Source: Kosmotogaceae bacterium UBA1373 (GTDB lineage Bacteria > Thermotogota > Thermotogae > Petrotogales > Kosmotogaceae). From it: a stretch of DNA of 51,737 nt. Under the pieces are notes generated by a model, which was not told the origin of the DNA, ran no database searches, and saw only the letters and a list, made by a program, of their open reading frames with translations. Shown here piece after piece: positions 25,490-33,733 of the stretch. Made by a program: the position numbers and the translations under genes. How positions within the stretch are numbered: position 1 is the first letter of the stretch; each line of letters starts with the position of its first letter. The stretch covers positions 1 through 51,737 of the forward strand of contig DBRH01000066.1 of assembly GCA_002305955.1 (NCBI GenBank), in the 5' to 3' direction.

Positions 25490-26481
25490 TTGAGTTGGAC
25501 AGACTCGAGATGACTCCACTACTTCAATGCAAAAACCTTGTAGCAGGTTACAGGATCAAGAGCGGCTTCGTTCACGCAGTGGACGACGTCTCGTTTGACC
25601 TGGATAGAGGGGGCTTTTTGGGCATCGCAGGCGAATCGGGATGCGGCAAATCAACGCTGGCATACGCAATTATGAGGCTTCTCAAAGACAACGCCACAAT
25701 CGAAAGCGGAAGCCTTTTATTCAAAGGCGCCGATCTTGCGAAACTTGACGAAGAACAGATGAAAAAGATACGGTGGGTGGATATTTCGATGGCTTTTCAA
25801 TCAGCCATGAATGCACTAAACCCTGTTCTTTCGGTTGGTGAGCAGCTCACTGATGCCATACATGCTCACGAAGAGGCAACACAATCAGACGCTCGAAAGC
25901 GGGCTCTTGAAGTGCTGAAGCTGGTAGATATTCCCAAAGACAGATTCAACTCTTACCCTCATCAGCTTTCGGGAGGTATGAAGCAGAGGGTTATGATAGC
26001 GATGGCCTTGATTCTGAATCCCGAGCTAATCATAATGGATGAGCCGACAACGGCACTGGATGTTGTAGTACAGCGAACAATAATCGAGAAGATTCAGGAA
26101 CTGAGGAAGACTCTAGGCTTCTCAGTTATATTCATCACTCACGATCTCTCTTTGCTAGTGGAGATCAGTGATACTCTGGCCATCATGTATGCTGGCAAGA
26201 TCGTGGAGTATGGAGCCTCCGAATCTCTTTTCAATCGGCCCTTACACCCATACACTAAGGGGCTTATGAACTCCTTCCCATCCCTTACGGGAATGATAAA
26301 GCGGATGGGCGGAATCGAGGGAAAGCCTCCCGACCTTTTGAAACCACCTGAAGGCTGTAGATTTCACCCTCGTTGTCCGCAGGCAATACCTATTTGCAGA
26401 GAGTCCTGCCCCTCACTGGAGGAGATCGCCGATCGCCACAGCGTCGCTTGTTTTCTTCACAAAGGAGCTGAGATCCTGTGA
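25486..26481 (+). CDS. Opp/Dpp-type ABC importer ATPase (DppD-like)
   Basis: This 331-residue ATPase has Walker A GESGCGKST at residues 49-57, the signature LSGGMKQR, Walker B LIIMDEPTTALD and an H-loop ITHDLSLL. The C-terminal oligopeptide/dipeptide extension has the conserved GCRFHPRCP motif with further cysteines. ATG 25486 overlaps the permease stop; ATG 25510 is an alternative start. Confidence 0.93.
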   Translation: MIELDRLEMTPLLQCKNLVAGYRIKSGFVHAVDDVSFDLDRGGFLGIAGESGCGKSTLAYAIMRLLKDNATIESGSLLFKGADLAKLDEEQMKKIRWVDISMAFQSAMNALNPVLSVGEQLTDAIHAHEEATQSDARKRALEVLKLVDIPKDRFNSYPHQLSGGMKQRVMIAMALILNPELIIMDEPTTALDVVVQRTIIEKIQELRKTLGFSVIFITHDLSLLVEISDTLAIMYAGKIVEYGASESLFNRPLHPYTKGLMNSFPSLTGMIKRMGGIEGKPPDLLKPPEGCRFHPRCPQAIPICRESCPSLEEIADRHSVACFLHKGAEIL

Positions 26482-27446
26482 ACGAAAATATCCTGGTTCT
26501 TGAAGGAGTCAACAAACACTTCCCGGTAAACTCTTTCAGAATGCATGGAAAGGTTGTTCATGCCATGGATGACGTCTCTTTTTCTCTGCGAAGAGGAGAA
26601 GTGCTCGCGATAGTTGGCGAATCCGGCAGCGGAAAAACCACTACGGCAAACGTGATGGCCAGAATTTACAAACAAACTTCCGGTAGAGTCACCTTTGAGG
26701 GTAGAGAAATAAGTAAAAATATGTCGCGCGAAGATGAACTGAGATATCACAAAAAAGTCCAGATGATCTTTCAGGATCCCTTTGGAGCCCTAAACCCTAC
26801 ACGAACTGTCGGAAGGATAATGGAGCGGCCTTTCGTGATTCACAAAATCGCCGGGAGAAGAAAAGCCGTAGAAGAGAGTATTGATAAGATACTCATCCAG
26901 GTGGGGCTGGAACCGCCTGAGCAATTCACCAGAAAGTTTCCCCACGAACTATCTGGAGGACAGAGGCAAAGGGTAAATATAGCGAGAGCTTTCGCTGTCG
27001 AGCCAGAGCTGATTCTGGCCGACGAACCCACTTCGATGCTCGACGTTTCGAACAGAATGAGCATTATGAATATGATGCTTTACCTTAAAGAAAGTCACAG
27101 CGTATCCTTCATATACATAACCCACGATCTTTCCGGTGCGCGCTACATGAGCGACAGAATAATTGTCATGTATGCGGGCATGATCATGGAGATCGGCCCG
27201 GCAGAAAAGATTATAAACAACTCGTTCCATCCATACACAAGGCTGCTCAAATCGGCCGCTCCTTCCCCGGAGATGGGTTTGAAGCGGAAGCGACTGATTA
27301 CGGGTGGAGATATTCCGTCGCTGATCGATCCTCCTGGTGGTTGTCGTTTTCATCCGAGGTGTCCTTTCGTAAGCGATATTTGTTCTCTGGAGGTGCCGGC
27401 AATGAAGAAGATCGATGAAGGTCATTATGTGAGGTGTATTCTATGA
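26478..27446 (+). CDS. Opp/Dpp-type ABC importer ATPase (DppF-like)
   Basis: This 322-residue ATPase partners the preceding one. Walker A is GESGSGKTT, the signature LSGGQRQRVNIARAF and Walker B LILADEPTSMLD. The same cysteine-containing C-terminal motif (GCRFHPRCP) is present. The GTG start overlaps the previous stop by four bases. It is the last gene of the five-gene importer. No sugar hydrolase or regulator adjoins it, so the substrate stays open. Confidence 0.93.
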   Translation: MNENILVLEGVNKHFPVNSFRMHGKVVHAMDDVSFSLRRGEVLAIVGESGSGKTTTANVMARIYKQTSGRVTFEGREISKNMSREDELRYHKKVQMIFQDPFGALNPTRTVGRIMERPFVIHKIAGRRKAVEESIDKILIQVGLEPPEQFTRKFPHELSGGQRQRVNIARAFAVEPELILADEPTSMLDVSNRMSIMNMMLYLKESHSVSFIYITHDLSGARYMSDRIIVMYAGMIMEIGPAEKIINNSFHPYTRLLKSAAPSPEMGLKRKRLITGGDIPSLIDPPGGCRFHPRCPFVSDICSLEVPAMKKIDEGHYVRCIL

Positions 27447-27492
27447 CAAATCTGCTGAGGTTCCAACTTAGTATTGTGTTTATCGTAAAGAA

Positions 27493-27542
27493 GGGGAGTG
27501 GTCGATTTTGAAGCTATTATTTTTTTATCAACCGCTTCCCCC
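27493..27542. terminator. possible bidirectional terminator between convergent genes
   Basis: GGGGAG-TGGT (27493-27502) can pair with ACCGCTTCCCC (27531-27541) with a bulge, but the loop is long and the T-run lies inside it. It sits between the ends of the ABC operon and the FAD protein gene. Confidence 0.3.
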
Positions 27543-27556
27543 AGTTAGGTGAAGCC

Positions 27557-28822
27557 TTATTTAAGAGAACTTCCTAGCAATCTTCCGTGTCCGGTGGCGT
27601 ACGTTATCGATCTGGTGTGTCCGCTGCAATCGCCGATGAATTTGAGGTTCCTGTAGCGATCGTTGTCTATCTTGTTGGAATAGAACTTCACTTCTACCGC
27701 GTACATCAGGTTGTCCGGATATGCCACTCCTGGGATAACTTCGCTCAGCTTTTCTATGAACTCCGTTATGGAGACAGAAATTCTCCTCGGAAGTACAAGG
27801 TTTATATCTCCGAGTATGAAATCGCTTTCCGGGAGGGTCGGTTTGATTCTTCCTAGCCTTTTGGTCCGCTTGGTTTGCATGAAATCTTCGTAAGTCTGCA
27901 GAATCACCTTACGGCCGCCCGCTAGAATATTGCTAAGGCGGCTGATGTACGAGCCGTATCCGATAGGGTCGTGAAATGGCTCTGTGAATCTCGTAGTGCA
28001 AAGAATTGCGAAATTCGTGTTTATCGAACTTCCATCCGAATTAGAATGTCCGTTCACGGTGACAAAATCGTCGTAGTTCTCCAGTACCACTTTTCCAGAA
28101 GGGTTGTTGCAGAAAGTTCGAACTGTGTAACCTGTCTTTGTCTTCAGCCGGACTTTGAACTCGTACATCTCGTTGTTTATCTTTTCTACCAGATGGTCTG
28201 GCAGCTCAAATCTCACTCCTATATCCACGGTGTTGCTTGAGGCAACGATTTCCGGGTACTTCGAAGCTACTCCTTTGATCAGGCCATGGCCACTCCTGCC
28301 AACCGCCACGACTACGTAATCGAAATCCGCCTCGAAATCTTTTCCCCTTAGTATAACCCTGCTGTCGGAAAAGTCTATATCTTCAACTCTTGAGTTGAAA
28401 TGGAAGTGTATGTTTCTCTTTTGTGAGAACTCCTCATATATTCTGGTAAGGACTGAGCCGAGCTTATCTGTCCCTATATGCCAGAACATGGAGTTTACGG
28501 GTTCGAAGCCCTTCGCATAGAAATTCTCGAAGAACTCGGACTTACTGTCGAAAGATACACCGGTCCTTACGCTCTTCTTATCTTCCTCGCTCAGCTTGCC
28601 TATATAAAAATCAACGACCTCTCTCTGTGTAGAGAGGGGGATCTCAAGCTCACCGCCCATTGTACTCGATACGAAGATCTTTCCATCCGAGCGAATCCCA
28701 CTTATGCTGGAACTGTAAATGTCTTTCGATCTCTCCAGGATATGTATTTCATGATTGCTGTTCATTATCTCACTTACGAAGCCAATTGCAGCGGCACCGA
28801 AACCAACAACTCCGATCTTCAT
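27557..28822 (-). CDS. FAD-dependent oxidoreductase / NAD(FAD)-utilising dehydrogenase-like protein
   Basis: This 421-residue protein starts with a dinucleotide-binding motif (IGVVGFGAAAIGFVSEI). FDYVVVAVGRSGHG lies in the middle and NLKFIGDCSGHTRSITYATGHG near the end, matching the uncharacterised FAD-dependent dehydrogenase group rather than a named enzyme. There is no signal peptide. The only ribosome-site candidate is AAAGGGAC, rather far from the ATG. It lies 39 bases downstream of the dehydrogenase gene on the same strand and is probably co-transcribed with it. Confidence 0.7.
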   Translation of the reverse strand: MKIGVVGFGAAAIGFVSEIMNSNHEIHILERSKDIYSSSISGIRSDGKIFVSSTMGGELEIPLSTQREVVDFYIGKLSEEDKKSVRTGVSFDSKSEFFENFYAKGFEPVNSMFWHIGTDKLGSVLTRIYEEFSQKRNIHFHFNSRVEDIDFSDSRVILRGKDFEADFDYVVVAVGRSGHGLIKGVASKYPEIVASSNTVDIGVRFELPDHLVEKINNEMYEFKVRLKTKTGYTVRTFCNNPSGKVVLENYDDFVTVNGHSNSDGSSINTNFAILCTTRFTEPFHDPIGYGSYISRLSNILAGGRKVILQTYEDFMQTKRTKRLGRIKPTLPESDFILGDINLVLPRRISVSITEFIEKLSEVIPGVAYPDNLMYAVEVKFYSNKIDNDRYRNLKFIGDCSGHTRSITYATGHGRLLGSSLK

Positions 28823-28861
28823 ATATAAGAGTCCCTTTGAGAGACTCCATCACCTCCATTT

Positions 28862-29983
28862 CTATTCCCAGATAAACTTGTAATTGCCCAGCTTAAATTC
28901 GTTTCTGAGCTGGACCAGCTGCTTCCTCAGAACATCGTTGAGAGGAGCTCCGCGGTCCTTTCTTTCGAGCCAGGCAAGATACTCCTTCTCACCGGCCGTG
29001 TATATTCTCTCCTCTCCAGATGCCTTCCTGGAGGCTCTCAATTCTCTCAGTATGTCGCCCGTGGTCTTTTTGAATTCTTCGAGCGATGTAAAGGCTTCCA
29101 CATTTATAGCCATGAAGAAGTGACCTATCCTTATCGGTTTCTTTTCGCCATTCTCGCCTATACCGGTCAGCATTTTGAGGAAACTCCCTCCCTGAAGGGC
29201 CGCCGACAGGATCTCGACCACAGTGGCGTAGCCATAGCCTTTGTACCCGGCCGTCTCTTCGCCTATGCCTCCCAGAGGGACCAGAGCCGCTCCGCCCGTG
29301 TTGAGATCGATCAGTATCTGTTGGGTATCCGTTCTCGTCTTTCCATCCGGACCTATCACCCAGCCTTCAGGGATCTCCTTGCTGGCCCTCCCGTAAACCT
29401 CTATCTTTCCCCTCTGGGCGACCGATGTGGCACAGTCAAGTACGAAGGGGAACTCTTCATCGGTTGGCATTCCAAACGTTAGCGGATTGGTACCGAGCAT
29501 ATTCTCCACTCCGAACGTCGGGGCGATCGAGGGCCGGGCGTTCGTTCCGGTAATACCGATCATACCCGCTTCGATCGCCATGAGTGGGTAGTAACCGGCT
29601 ATACCATAGTGTGTCGAATTTCTGACTGCCAACATCCCCATACCGAATTTCCTGGCTTTTTCTATGGCTATTTTCATTGATTTATACGCGATCACATGGC
29701 CCATACCATCATGACCGTCCACAACGGCTGTTGTTGGACTTTCTTTGACTATCTCAAATTCCGTCACCGGTTTCTGTGTACCTTCGCGAATTCTGTCTAT
29801 GTAGATCGGTTTTAGTCTTCCGATTCCATGAGAGTCTATCCCTCTTTTGTCGGAAGTTATTAAAACGTTAGCACAGATCTTCGCATCTTCCGCGGGAACA
29901 CCAACACTTTTGAAGACATCTACCATGAAGCGTTCCAGCAGATCGAAGTCAACCCACACCACATCTTCGTAAACACTGGACAA
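28862..29983 (-). CDS. malate/L-lactate dehydrogenase of the Ldh_2 family
   Basis: This 373-residue NAD(P)-dependent oxidoreductase is of the Ldh_2 (MDH2/LDH2) fold, unrelated to classical malate dehydrogenases. Recognisable segments are SDKRGIDSHGIGRL, VDGHDGMGHV, GMLAVRNSTHYGIAGYY, GITGTNARPSIAPTFG and LGTNPLTFGMP. Substrates in this family include malate, lactate, ureidoglycolate and other 2-hydroxyacids. The start is TTG 29983 after GGGAGGG; the overlapping ATG is out of frame. Confidence 0.88.
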   Translation of the reverse strand: MSSVYEDVVWVDFDLLERFMVDVFKSVGVPAEDAKICANVLITSDKRGIDSHGIGRLKPIYIDRIREGTQKPVTEFEIVKESPTTAVVDGHDGMGHVIAYKSMKIAIEKARKFGMGMLAVRNSTHYGIAGYYPLMAIEAGMIGITGTNARPSIAPTFGVENMLGTNPLTFGMPTDEEFPFVLDCATSVAQRGKIEVYGRASKEIPEGWVIGPDGKTRTDTQQILIDLNTGGAALVPLGGIGEETAGYKGYGYATVVEILSAALQGGSFLKMLTGIGENGEKKPIRIGHFFMAINVEAFTSLEEFKKTTGDILRELRASRKASGEERIYTAGEKEYLAWLERKDRGAPLNDVLRKQLVQLRNEFKLGNYKFIWE

Positions 29984-30017
29984 ATCATTTCCCTCCCTTT
30001 CGTTTCGTCACAGTGGA

Positions 30018-30023
30018 ATTATA
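30018..30023 (-). promoter_or_regulatory. -10 element of the Ldh_2 gene
   Basis: On the minus strand TATAAT lies 34 bases before the start codon. No good -35 is seen at the right distance, so the promoter is only partly supported. Confidence 0.45.
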
Positions 30024-30069
30024 CAATGGATCTGTCCGATAAGCCTGACCAGAACTTTGGCGGCCATGG

Positions 30070-30099
30070 TTGTCTTTATTAGAAGAAATCGTGTAGAAT
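30070..30099 (+). promoter_or_regulatory. candidate promoter of the flavin reductase-like gene
   Basis: TTGTCT (30070-30075), an 18-base spacer and TAGAAT (30094-30099) lie upstream of the chosen start. Its position argues that the frame before 30130 is not translated. Confidence 0.45.
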
Positions 30100-30143
30100 T
30101 GCTTATAAGGGGAAGTATCGTTTCATGGGGATGGGTGATTGCT

Positions 30144-30725
30144 TTGAAGGACAGAATAGGTGCTGGAATCTATATATATCCAATGCCGTTGGTAGTAGTG
30201 GGAAGTATGGCGGAAGACAGGCCTAACTATACGACGGTGGCTTTCTGTGGAGTTGTTGAAGTTCAGCCTCCAATGATCCAGATTACTCTTGCGAAGACAC
30301 GTTTCAGCTGTAAAAATATAAGGGAATTCGAATCGTTCAGTGTAAACGTTCCTTCCATGGATATGCTCAGAGGGGTTGACTTCATGGGCATCTATTCGGG
30401 TAAGACAACCGATAAGTCGGAACTTTTCAAAACCTTTTACGGGGAGCTTCAGAACGCTCCCATGATCGAAGAGGCGCCTTTGAACATGGAGTGCAGGCTT
30501 GTCGATGTCTTCGATTTCGGAGGTACTCATGAGACTTTCATCGGGGAAGTTGTGCAGAGCTATTGCTCGGAGTTCTGCGTAGTCAATGGATTACCCGACA
30601 TAAAGAAGATAAATCCCGCGACCTTCTCGGTGTACGATAATTCTTACTGGTCACTGGGAATTCACCTTGGAAAAGCCTGGAACATCGGGATGAAATACAC
30701 ACCCCCAAAAACGATCCACGACTGA
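30144..30725 (+). CDS. flavin reductase-like (flavoredoxin-type) FMN-binding protein
   Basis: The start is set at TTG 30144 because GGGTGAT lies just before it and a promoter-like element precedes it; GTG 30135 is a close alternative and earlier codons look untranslated. The 193-residue product has the split-barrel fold of flavin reductase-like proteins. It shows YPMPLVVVGSMAEDRPNYTT near the start, then PPMIQITLAKTRFSCKNI and FSVNVPS, and HETFIGEVV later. Relatives bind FMN and pass electrons, often as flavoredoxins. It is divergent from the Ldh_2 gene; a functional link is only suggested by position. Confidence 0.78.
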   Translation: MKDRIGAGIYIYPMPLVVVGSMAEDRPNYTTVAFCGVVEVQPPMIQITLAKTRFSCKNIREFESFSVNVPSMDMLRGVDFMGIYSGKTTDKSELFKTFYGELQNAPMIEEAPLNMECRLVDVFDFGGTHETFIGEVVQSYCSEFCVVNGLPDIKKINPATFSVYDNSYWSLGIHLGKAWNIGMKYTPPKTIHD

Positions 30726-31127
30726 TCGGATAGCAGCGTCATCGGCACCTCGACGATTGCGACTTTTGTACCGACTCTGGGTACCTAATAGCCCAAAAAA
30801 CTCTTCGCAGTTCACGAAATGATCCTTGCAAGCCTGGAACTTTCCTTCGCACCTGGTTCATCTATCTCGTGGGATCTGAGGACGGTTCTATCTTCAAACC
30901 CCGATACAATCTATTTCACCCGTTGATCCTGGATATCACTGTGAAGCAGAAAATGTTGTAAAAGAAACCCACCGTTACTTTTCTTTTCCTCTTATCGGTC
31001 TGTAAGTGTACCGGCTAACCATCAGTTCGGGTGCAATGTCTCTTATAAAGATCGCTCAATCTTACGTACTTTCCACAAGAATCGCATGCTAGACTTTAGT
31101 TATCAGCGATGGCAAGGGAGGGTTTGA
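30726..31127. other. non-coding stretch, possible gene remnant
   Basis: This 400-base gap holds no supported gene. On the minus strand, about 30907-30812, a 32-codon frame reads VSGFEDRTVLRSHEIDEPGA and more before its stop. It is protein-like in composition but has no start or match I recognise, and may be the end of a decayed gene. No convincing terminator or structured RNA was found. Confidence 0.4.
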
Positions 31128-31898
31128 ATGTTCACGAACGATCAGGGAAGATACTTCATAAGCAACAAGATATGGGATGAGGAATTTAGCGATTCCTGGA
31201 TATCAGACCAGAAGATGGGAAAATCTCAACCGCCTCTAGAAAAACCTTTCGTTGAAGAAGGTCTGTTACCCCTTCCAGACCCGCTTACGGTTACTCTCAA
31301 GAAAAAAGACATAACATCGATAATACACGATAGAAAAAGCCGTAGGGTCTTCACGGATGAAGAGATAACTTCCGGAGAGCTTTCGTACCTTTTGTGGGCC
31401 AGTCAGGGAATAAAGGAGATTATGGCTAACAATTACGCGACTCTGAGAACTGTACCTTCGGCCGGTGCACGGCACCCTTTCGAGACTTATCTGTATATCA
31501 ACAGAGTTTCGGGAATAGAAAAAGGAATCTACCGCTATGTGGCATCGAGACACTCGCTCAGCCTCTTGAAAGCTGGGAATTTCTCCGATGAAATGACCGA
31601 GGCCAATCTCGGACAGCAATTCGTTGGCAACTCTGCCGTGACGTTCCTCTGGTCGGTGATTCCGTACAGAACTGAGTGGAGATACAACCTCCACTCCTAC
31701 AAAGTGATCCTTATGGATGCGGGTCACGTGTGCCAGAATCTTTACATCGCCTGTGAGGCTCTTAGACTTGGTACGTGTGCAATCGGCGCTTACAGCCATG
31801 AGAAGATAAACAGGCTTTTGAACCTTGAGGGAGAGGACGAATTCGTGGTCTATTTGGCTCCTGTCGGCCGCTATAGGGAAAGGAGGAATCCGAAGTGA
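31128..31898 (+). CDS. SagB-type nitroreductase-family flavoprotein
   Basis: This 256-residue FMN-binding protein shows KSRRVFTDEEITSGELSYLL, PSAGARHPFETYLYI and GIYRYVASRHSLSLL, the pattern of SagB-type dehydrogenases. SagB enzymes oxidise azolines in thiazole/oxazole-modified peptides, but many family members stand alone with unknown substrates. No cyclodehydratase (SagC/D) or precursor peptide gene is beside it. GGAGGG precedes the ATG. The stop overlaps the next gene's start. Confidence 0.82.
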   Translation: MFTNDQGRYFISNKIWDEEFSDSWISDQKMGKSQPPLEKPFVEEGLLPLPDPLTVTLKKKDITSIIHDRKSRRVFTDEEITSGELSYLLWASQGIKEIMANNYATLRTVPSAGARHPFETYLYINRVSGIEKGIYRYVASRHSLSLLKAGNFSDEMTEANLGQQFVGNSAVTFLWSVIPYRTEWRYNLHSYKVILMDAGHVCQNLYIACEALRLGTCAIGAYSHEKINRLLNLEGEDEFVVYLAPVGRYRERRNPK

Positions 31899-32344
31899 TC
31901 TTGGATGACGTGGAAAGAAGATTGCTTAATCAGATATATGCGAGAGTTTTCGGGCGGGAAAAGAGGTATTTGCCCGTAGATGTCCTGGCCGGCGAAAGCG
32001 GCATATGCCCCGAAGAATTCAGCAGGGTTTTAGCCTTTCTAGATGAAGAGGACTACGTAGAGGTAAAACCCTTCAGAATGCTCAGAATAACCCACAAGGG
32101 AATACTGGCTTGTGAAGAGGGTAAGATCCCCGAAAAGAGAGAGATCAGGGATAGAGTTATGGAGAAAATCAAAGAGCTCTCACAGGGAGATACGGAGGTT
32201 TTTATCGTCATAGACGCACTTGCCGGTGAAATGAATTTAATGAGATACGAGTTGTTCGACATTCTGAATTACCTTCAGGGCGAGGGGCTGGTGAAGATTC
32301 ATTCGAGGATTTCCGTCTCTCTCTGCGAAAAGACACCGGAATGA
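31895..32344 (+). CDS. double winged-helix protein of unknown function
   Basis: This 149-residue protein has two similar helical units: LPVDVLAGESGICPEEFSRV with a following wing (VEVKPFRMLRITHKG), and VFIVIDALAGEMNLMRYELF followed by LQGEGLVKIHSRISV. Each resembles a winged helix. It overlaps the SagB-like gene by four bases, so the two are probably translated together. It may be a regulator or an adaptor for that enzyme. No family name is claimed. Confidence 0.6.
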   Translation: MILDDVERRLLNQIYARVFGREKRYLPVDVLAGESGICPEEFSRVLAFLDEEDYVEVKPFRMLRITHKGILACEEGKIPEKREIRDRVMEKIKELSQGDTEVFIVIDALAGEMNLMRYELFDILNYLQGEGLVKIHSRISVSLCEKTPE

Positions 32345-32356
32345 CCGTTTGTTCGT

Positions 32357-32476
32357 TTATGGAGCTTTAGTCCCGCTCGCTATAAACAAGCCATAAACTG
32401 CCACTATCGCTACATAAACATAAACGATGGTTATTGAGGATATAAAGAAAATGAACAATTTACTGTATATTTTCAT
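32357..32476 (-). CDS. possible 39-aa single-helix membrane protein
   Basis: From ATG 32476 the minus strand reads MKIYSKLFIFFISSITIVYV, continuing through a hydrophobic stretch to GLFIASGTKAP and a stop. It forms one clear membrane helix after a short basic start. No Shine-Dalgarno site is evident, and AT-rich DNA can give such frames by chance. It is divergent from the lysine riboswitch promoter and ends 12 bases from the winged-helix gene's stop. Confidence 0.35.
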   Translation of the reverse strand: MKIYSKLFIFFISSITIVYVYVAIVAVYGLFIASGTKAP

Positions 32477-32483
32477 TGTCAAA

Positions 32484-32511
32484 TTACAGTCAGGAAAACG
32501 CGTGCTATAAT
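32484..32511 (+). promoter_or_regulatory. promoter of the lysine operon
   Basis: A perfect TATAAT (32506-32511) stands about 12 bases before the riboswitch. TTACAG (32484-32489) at 16-base spacing is the best -35. Transcription would start just before the aptamer. Confidence 0.6.
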
Positions 32512-32522
32512 CAAGCGAAAGT

Positions 32523-32690
32523 AACCCAACGGAGGAGCACCCGTGAAGAGTAGACGCCCATCAGGGAATGGGGGCGGATCGAAAGGCTAGGGTGCCGAAG
32601 GAGACGGGAGACCCAGATCCCGTCATCCTGGGCATACGGAGAACATCCGTATGACTGTCACGGAGGAGTCCGTGGAGAGCCGGTGGGTTT
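32523..32690 (+). promoter_or_regulatory. lysine riboswitch (L box) aptamer
   Basis: The leader matches the lysine riboswitch as I know it from the T. maritima asd leader. It has a P1 pairing (AACCCA at 32523-32528 with TGGGTT at 32684-32689), the conserved ACGGAGG and GAAGAGTAGACGCCCATCAG segments, GATCGAAAGGCTAGGGTGCC, GCCGAAGGAGACGGGAGACC, CTGGGCATACGGAGAACATC, and the end ACTGTCACGGAGGAGTC with GGAGAGCCGG. Binding of lysine stabilises the five-helix junction and shuts off the downstream genes. Position directly before asd confirms the assignment. Confidence 0.95.
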
Positions 32691-32718
32691 GGAATAAGCG
32701 ATTATTTCAAACCATTAG

Positions 32719-32754
32719 GTGTTCCCGGTCTCATTCGGGAACACTTTTTATTTT
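32719..32754 (+). terminator. riboswitch-controlled terminator
   Basis: GTGTTCCCG (32719-32727) and CGGGAACAC (32736-32744) form a 9-base stem followed by TTTTTATTTT, and the asd ribosome site follows at once. An alternative 12-base helix (32686-32713) uses the 3' strand of P1. It is therefore mutually exclusive with the lysine-bound fold. Confidence 0.9.
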
Positions 32755-32766
32755 GGAGGTGATGTT

Positions 32767-33732
32767 ATGAAACTTGCAGTTGTTGGAGCCACCGGTGAAG
32801 TTGGCCGAATGATGCTTAAAAAGCTCGAGGAAGAAGCGATTACACCCGAGGAAATAGACCTTTTCTCCTCGAGCCGGAGCGCGGGAAGTCTTATGAAATT
32901 CGCCGGAAAGAGTATAGAAGTGAGAGAACTCAGAGAGGATTCTCTCCGGAGGGATTACGATTATGTTCTCTTCTCGGCCGGGGCCTCCGTTTCAAAAACC
33001 TTTGCTCCGCTTGCAGCCTCCTGCGGAGCGGTTGTGATAGACAATTCTTCAGCTTTCAGACAGAGTGAAGAGATTCCCCTTGTGGTTCCGGAAATCAACG
33101 GCTGTCTTTTGAAAGGCTATAGAGGCATTGTGGCCAATCCCAACTGCTCGACCATACAGATGGTGCTGTCACTGCATAAAATACACAGGAGGTTCGACCT
33201 AAAAACGATTGTCGTATCCACCTACCAGGCCGTATCGGGTGCGGGGAACAGGGGAATTGTCGAGCTGGAGAGGCAGGAGGCCGGATCACAGGATCAAGCG
33301 GTATTTGTAAGAAAAATCCACAGGAACGTGGTTCCTGTTATCGGCGATATACTCGAAAACTCCTTTTCGGCTGAGGAGATGAAGATGATAAACGAGACCA
33401 GAAAGATACTGGGCGACTCTAAAGTATCCATCTGGCCTACCACCGTCAGAGTTCCGGTCGCGCATGGCCATTCCGAAGCGGTTTTCTGCGAGACTGAGAA
33501 ACCCTTTGAGCTTGAGGAACTCAAGGAAGAACTTCGGGCGAGCGAAGATGTTGTTTTGACCGACGAAAGGTTCACACCGGTCGAGATAGCCGGTTCGGAT
33601 CTTGTTTATGTTTCAAGAGTCAGATCCTTTGACAGTCATCGTTTTCTCTTGTGGAACGTGGCCGACAACATCAGGGTGGGAGCTGCCACAAACGCCGTGA
33701 GAATATTGAAGATGCATGCGGGGGGCGCTTAG
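32767..33732 (+). CDS. asd: aspartate-semialdehyde dehydrogenase
   Basis: This 321-residue enzyme reduces aspartyl phosphate to the semialdehyde. It has the N-terminal NADP site VVGATGEVGR, the catalytic cysteine C127 in NPNCSTIQ, and the base histidine region VPVAHGHSEAV. The start ATG 32767 follows GGAGGT directly after the riboswitch terminator. It is the first gene of the lysine operon and its expression is set by lysine. Confidence 0.96.
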   Translation: MKLAVVGATGEVGRMMLKKLEEEAITPEEIDLFSSSRSAGSLMKFAGKSIEVRELREDSLRRDYDYVLFSAGASVSKTFAPLAASCGAVVIDNSSAFRQSEEIPLVVPEINGCLLKGYRGIVANPNCSTIQMVLSLHKIHRRFDLKTIVVSTYQAVSGAGNRGIVELERQEAGSQDQAVFVRKIHRNVVPVIGDILENSFSAEEMKMINETRKILGDSKVSIWPTTVRVPVAHGHSEAVFCETEKPFELEELKEELRASEDVVLTDERFTPVEIAGSDLVYVSRVRSFDSHRFLLWNVADNIRVGAATNAVRILKMHAGGA

Positions 33733-33733
33733 A

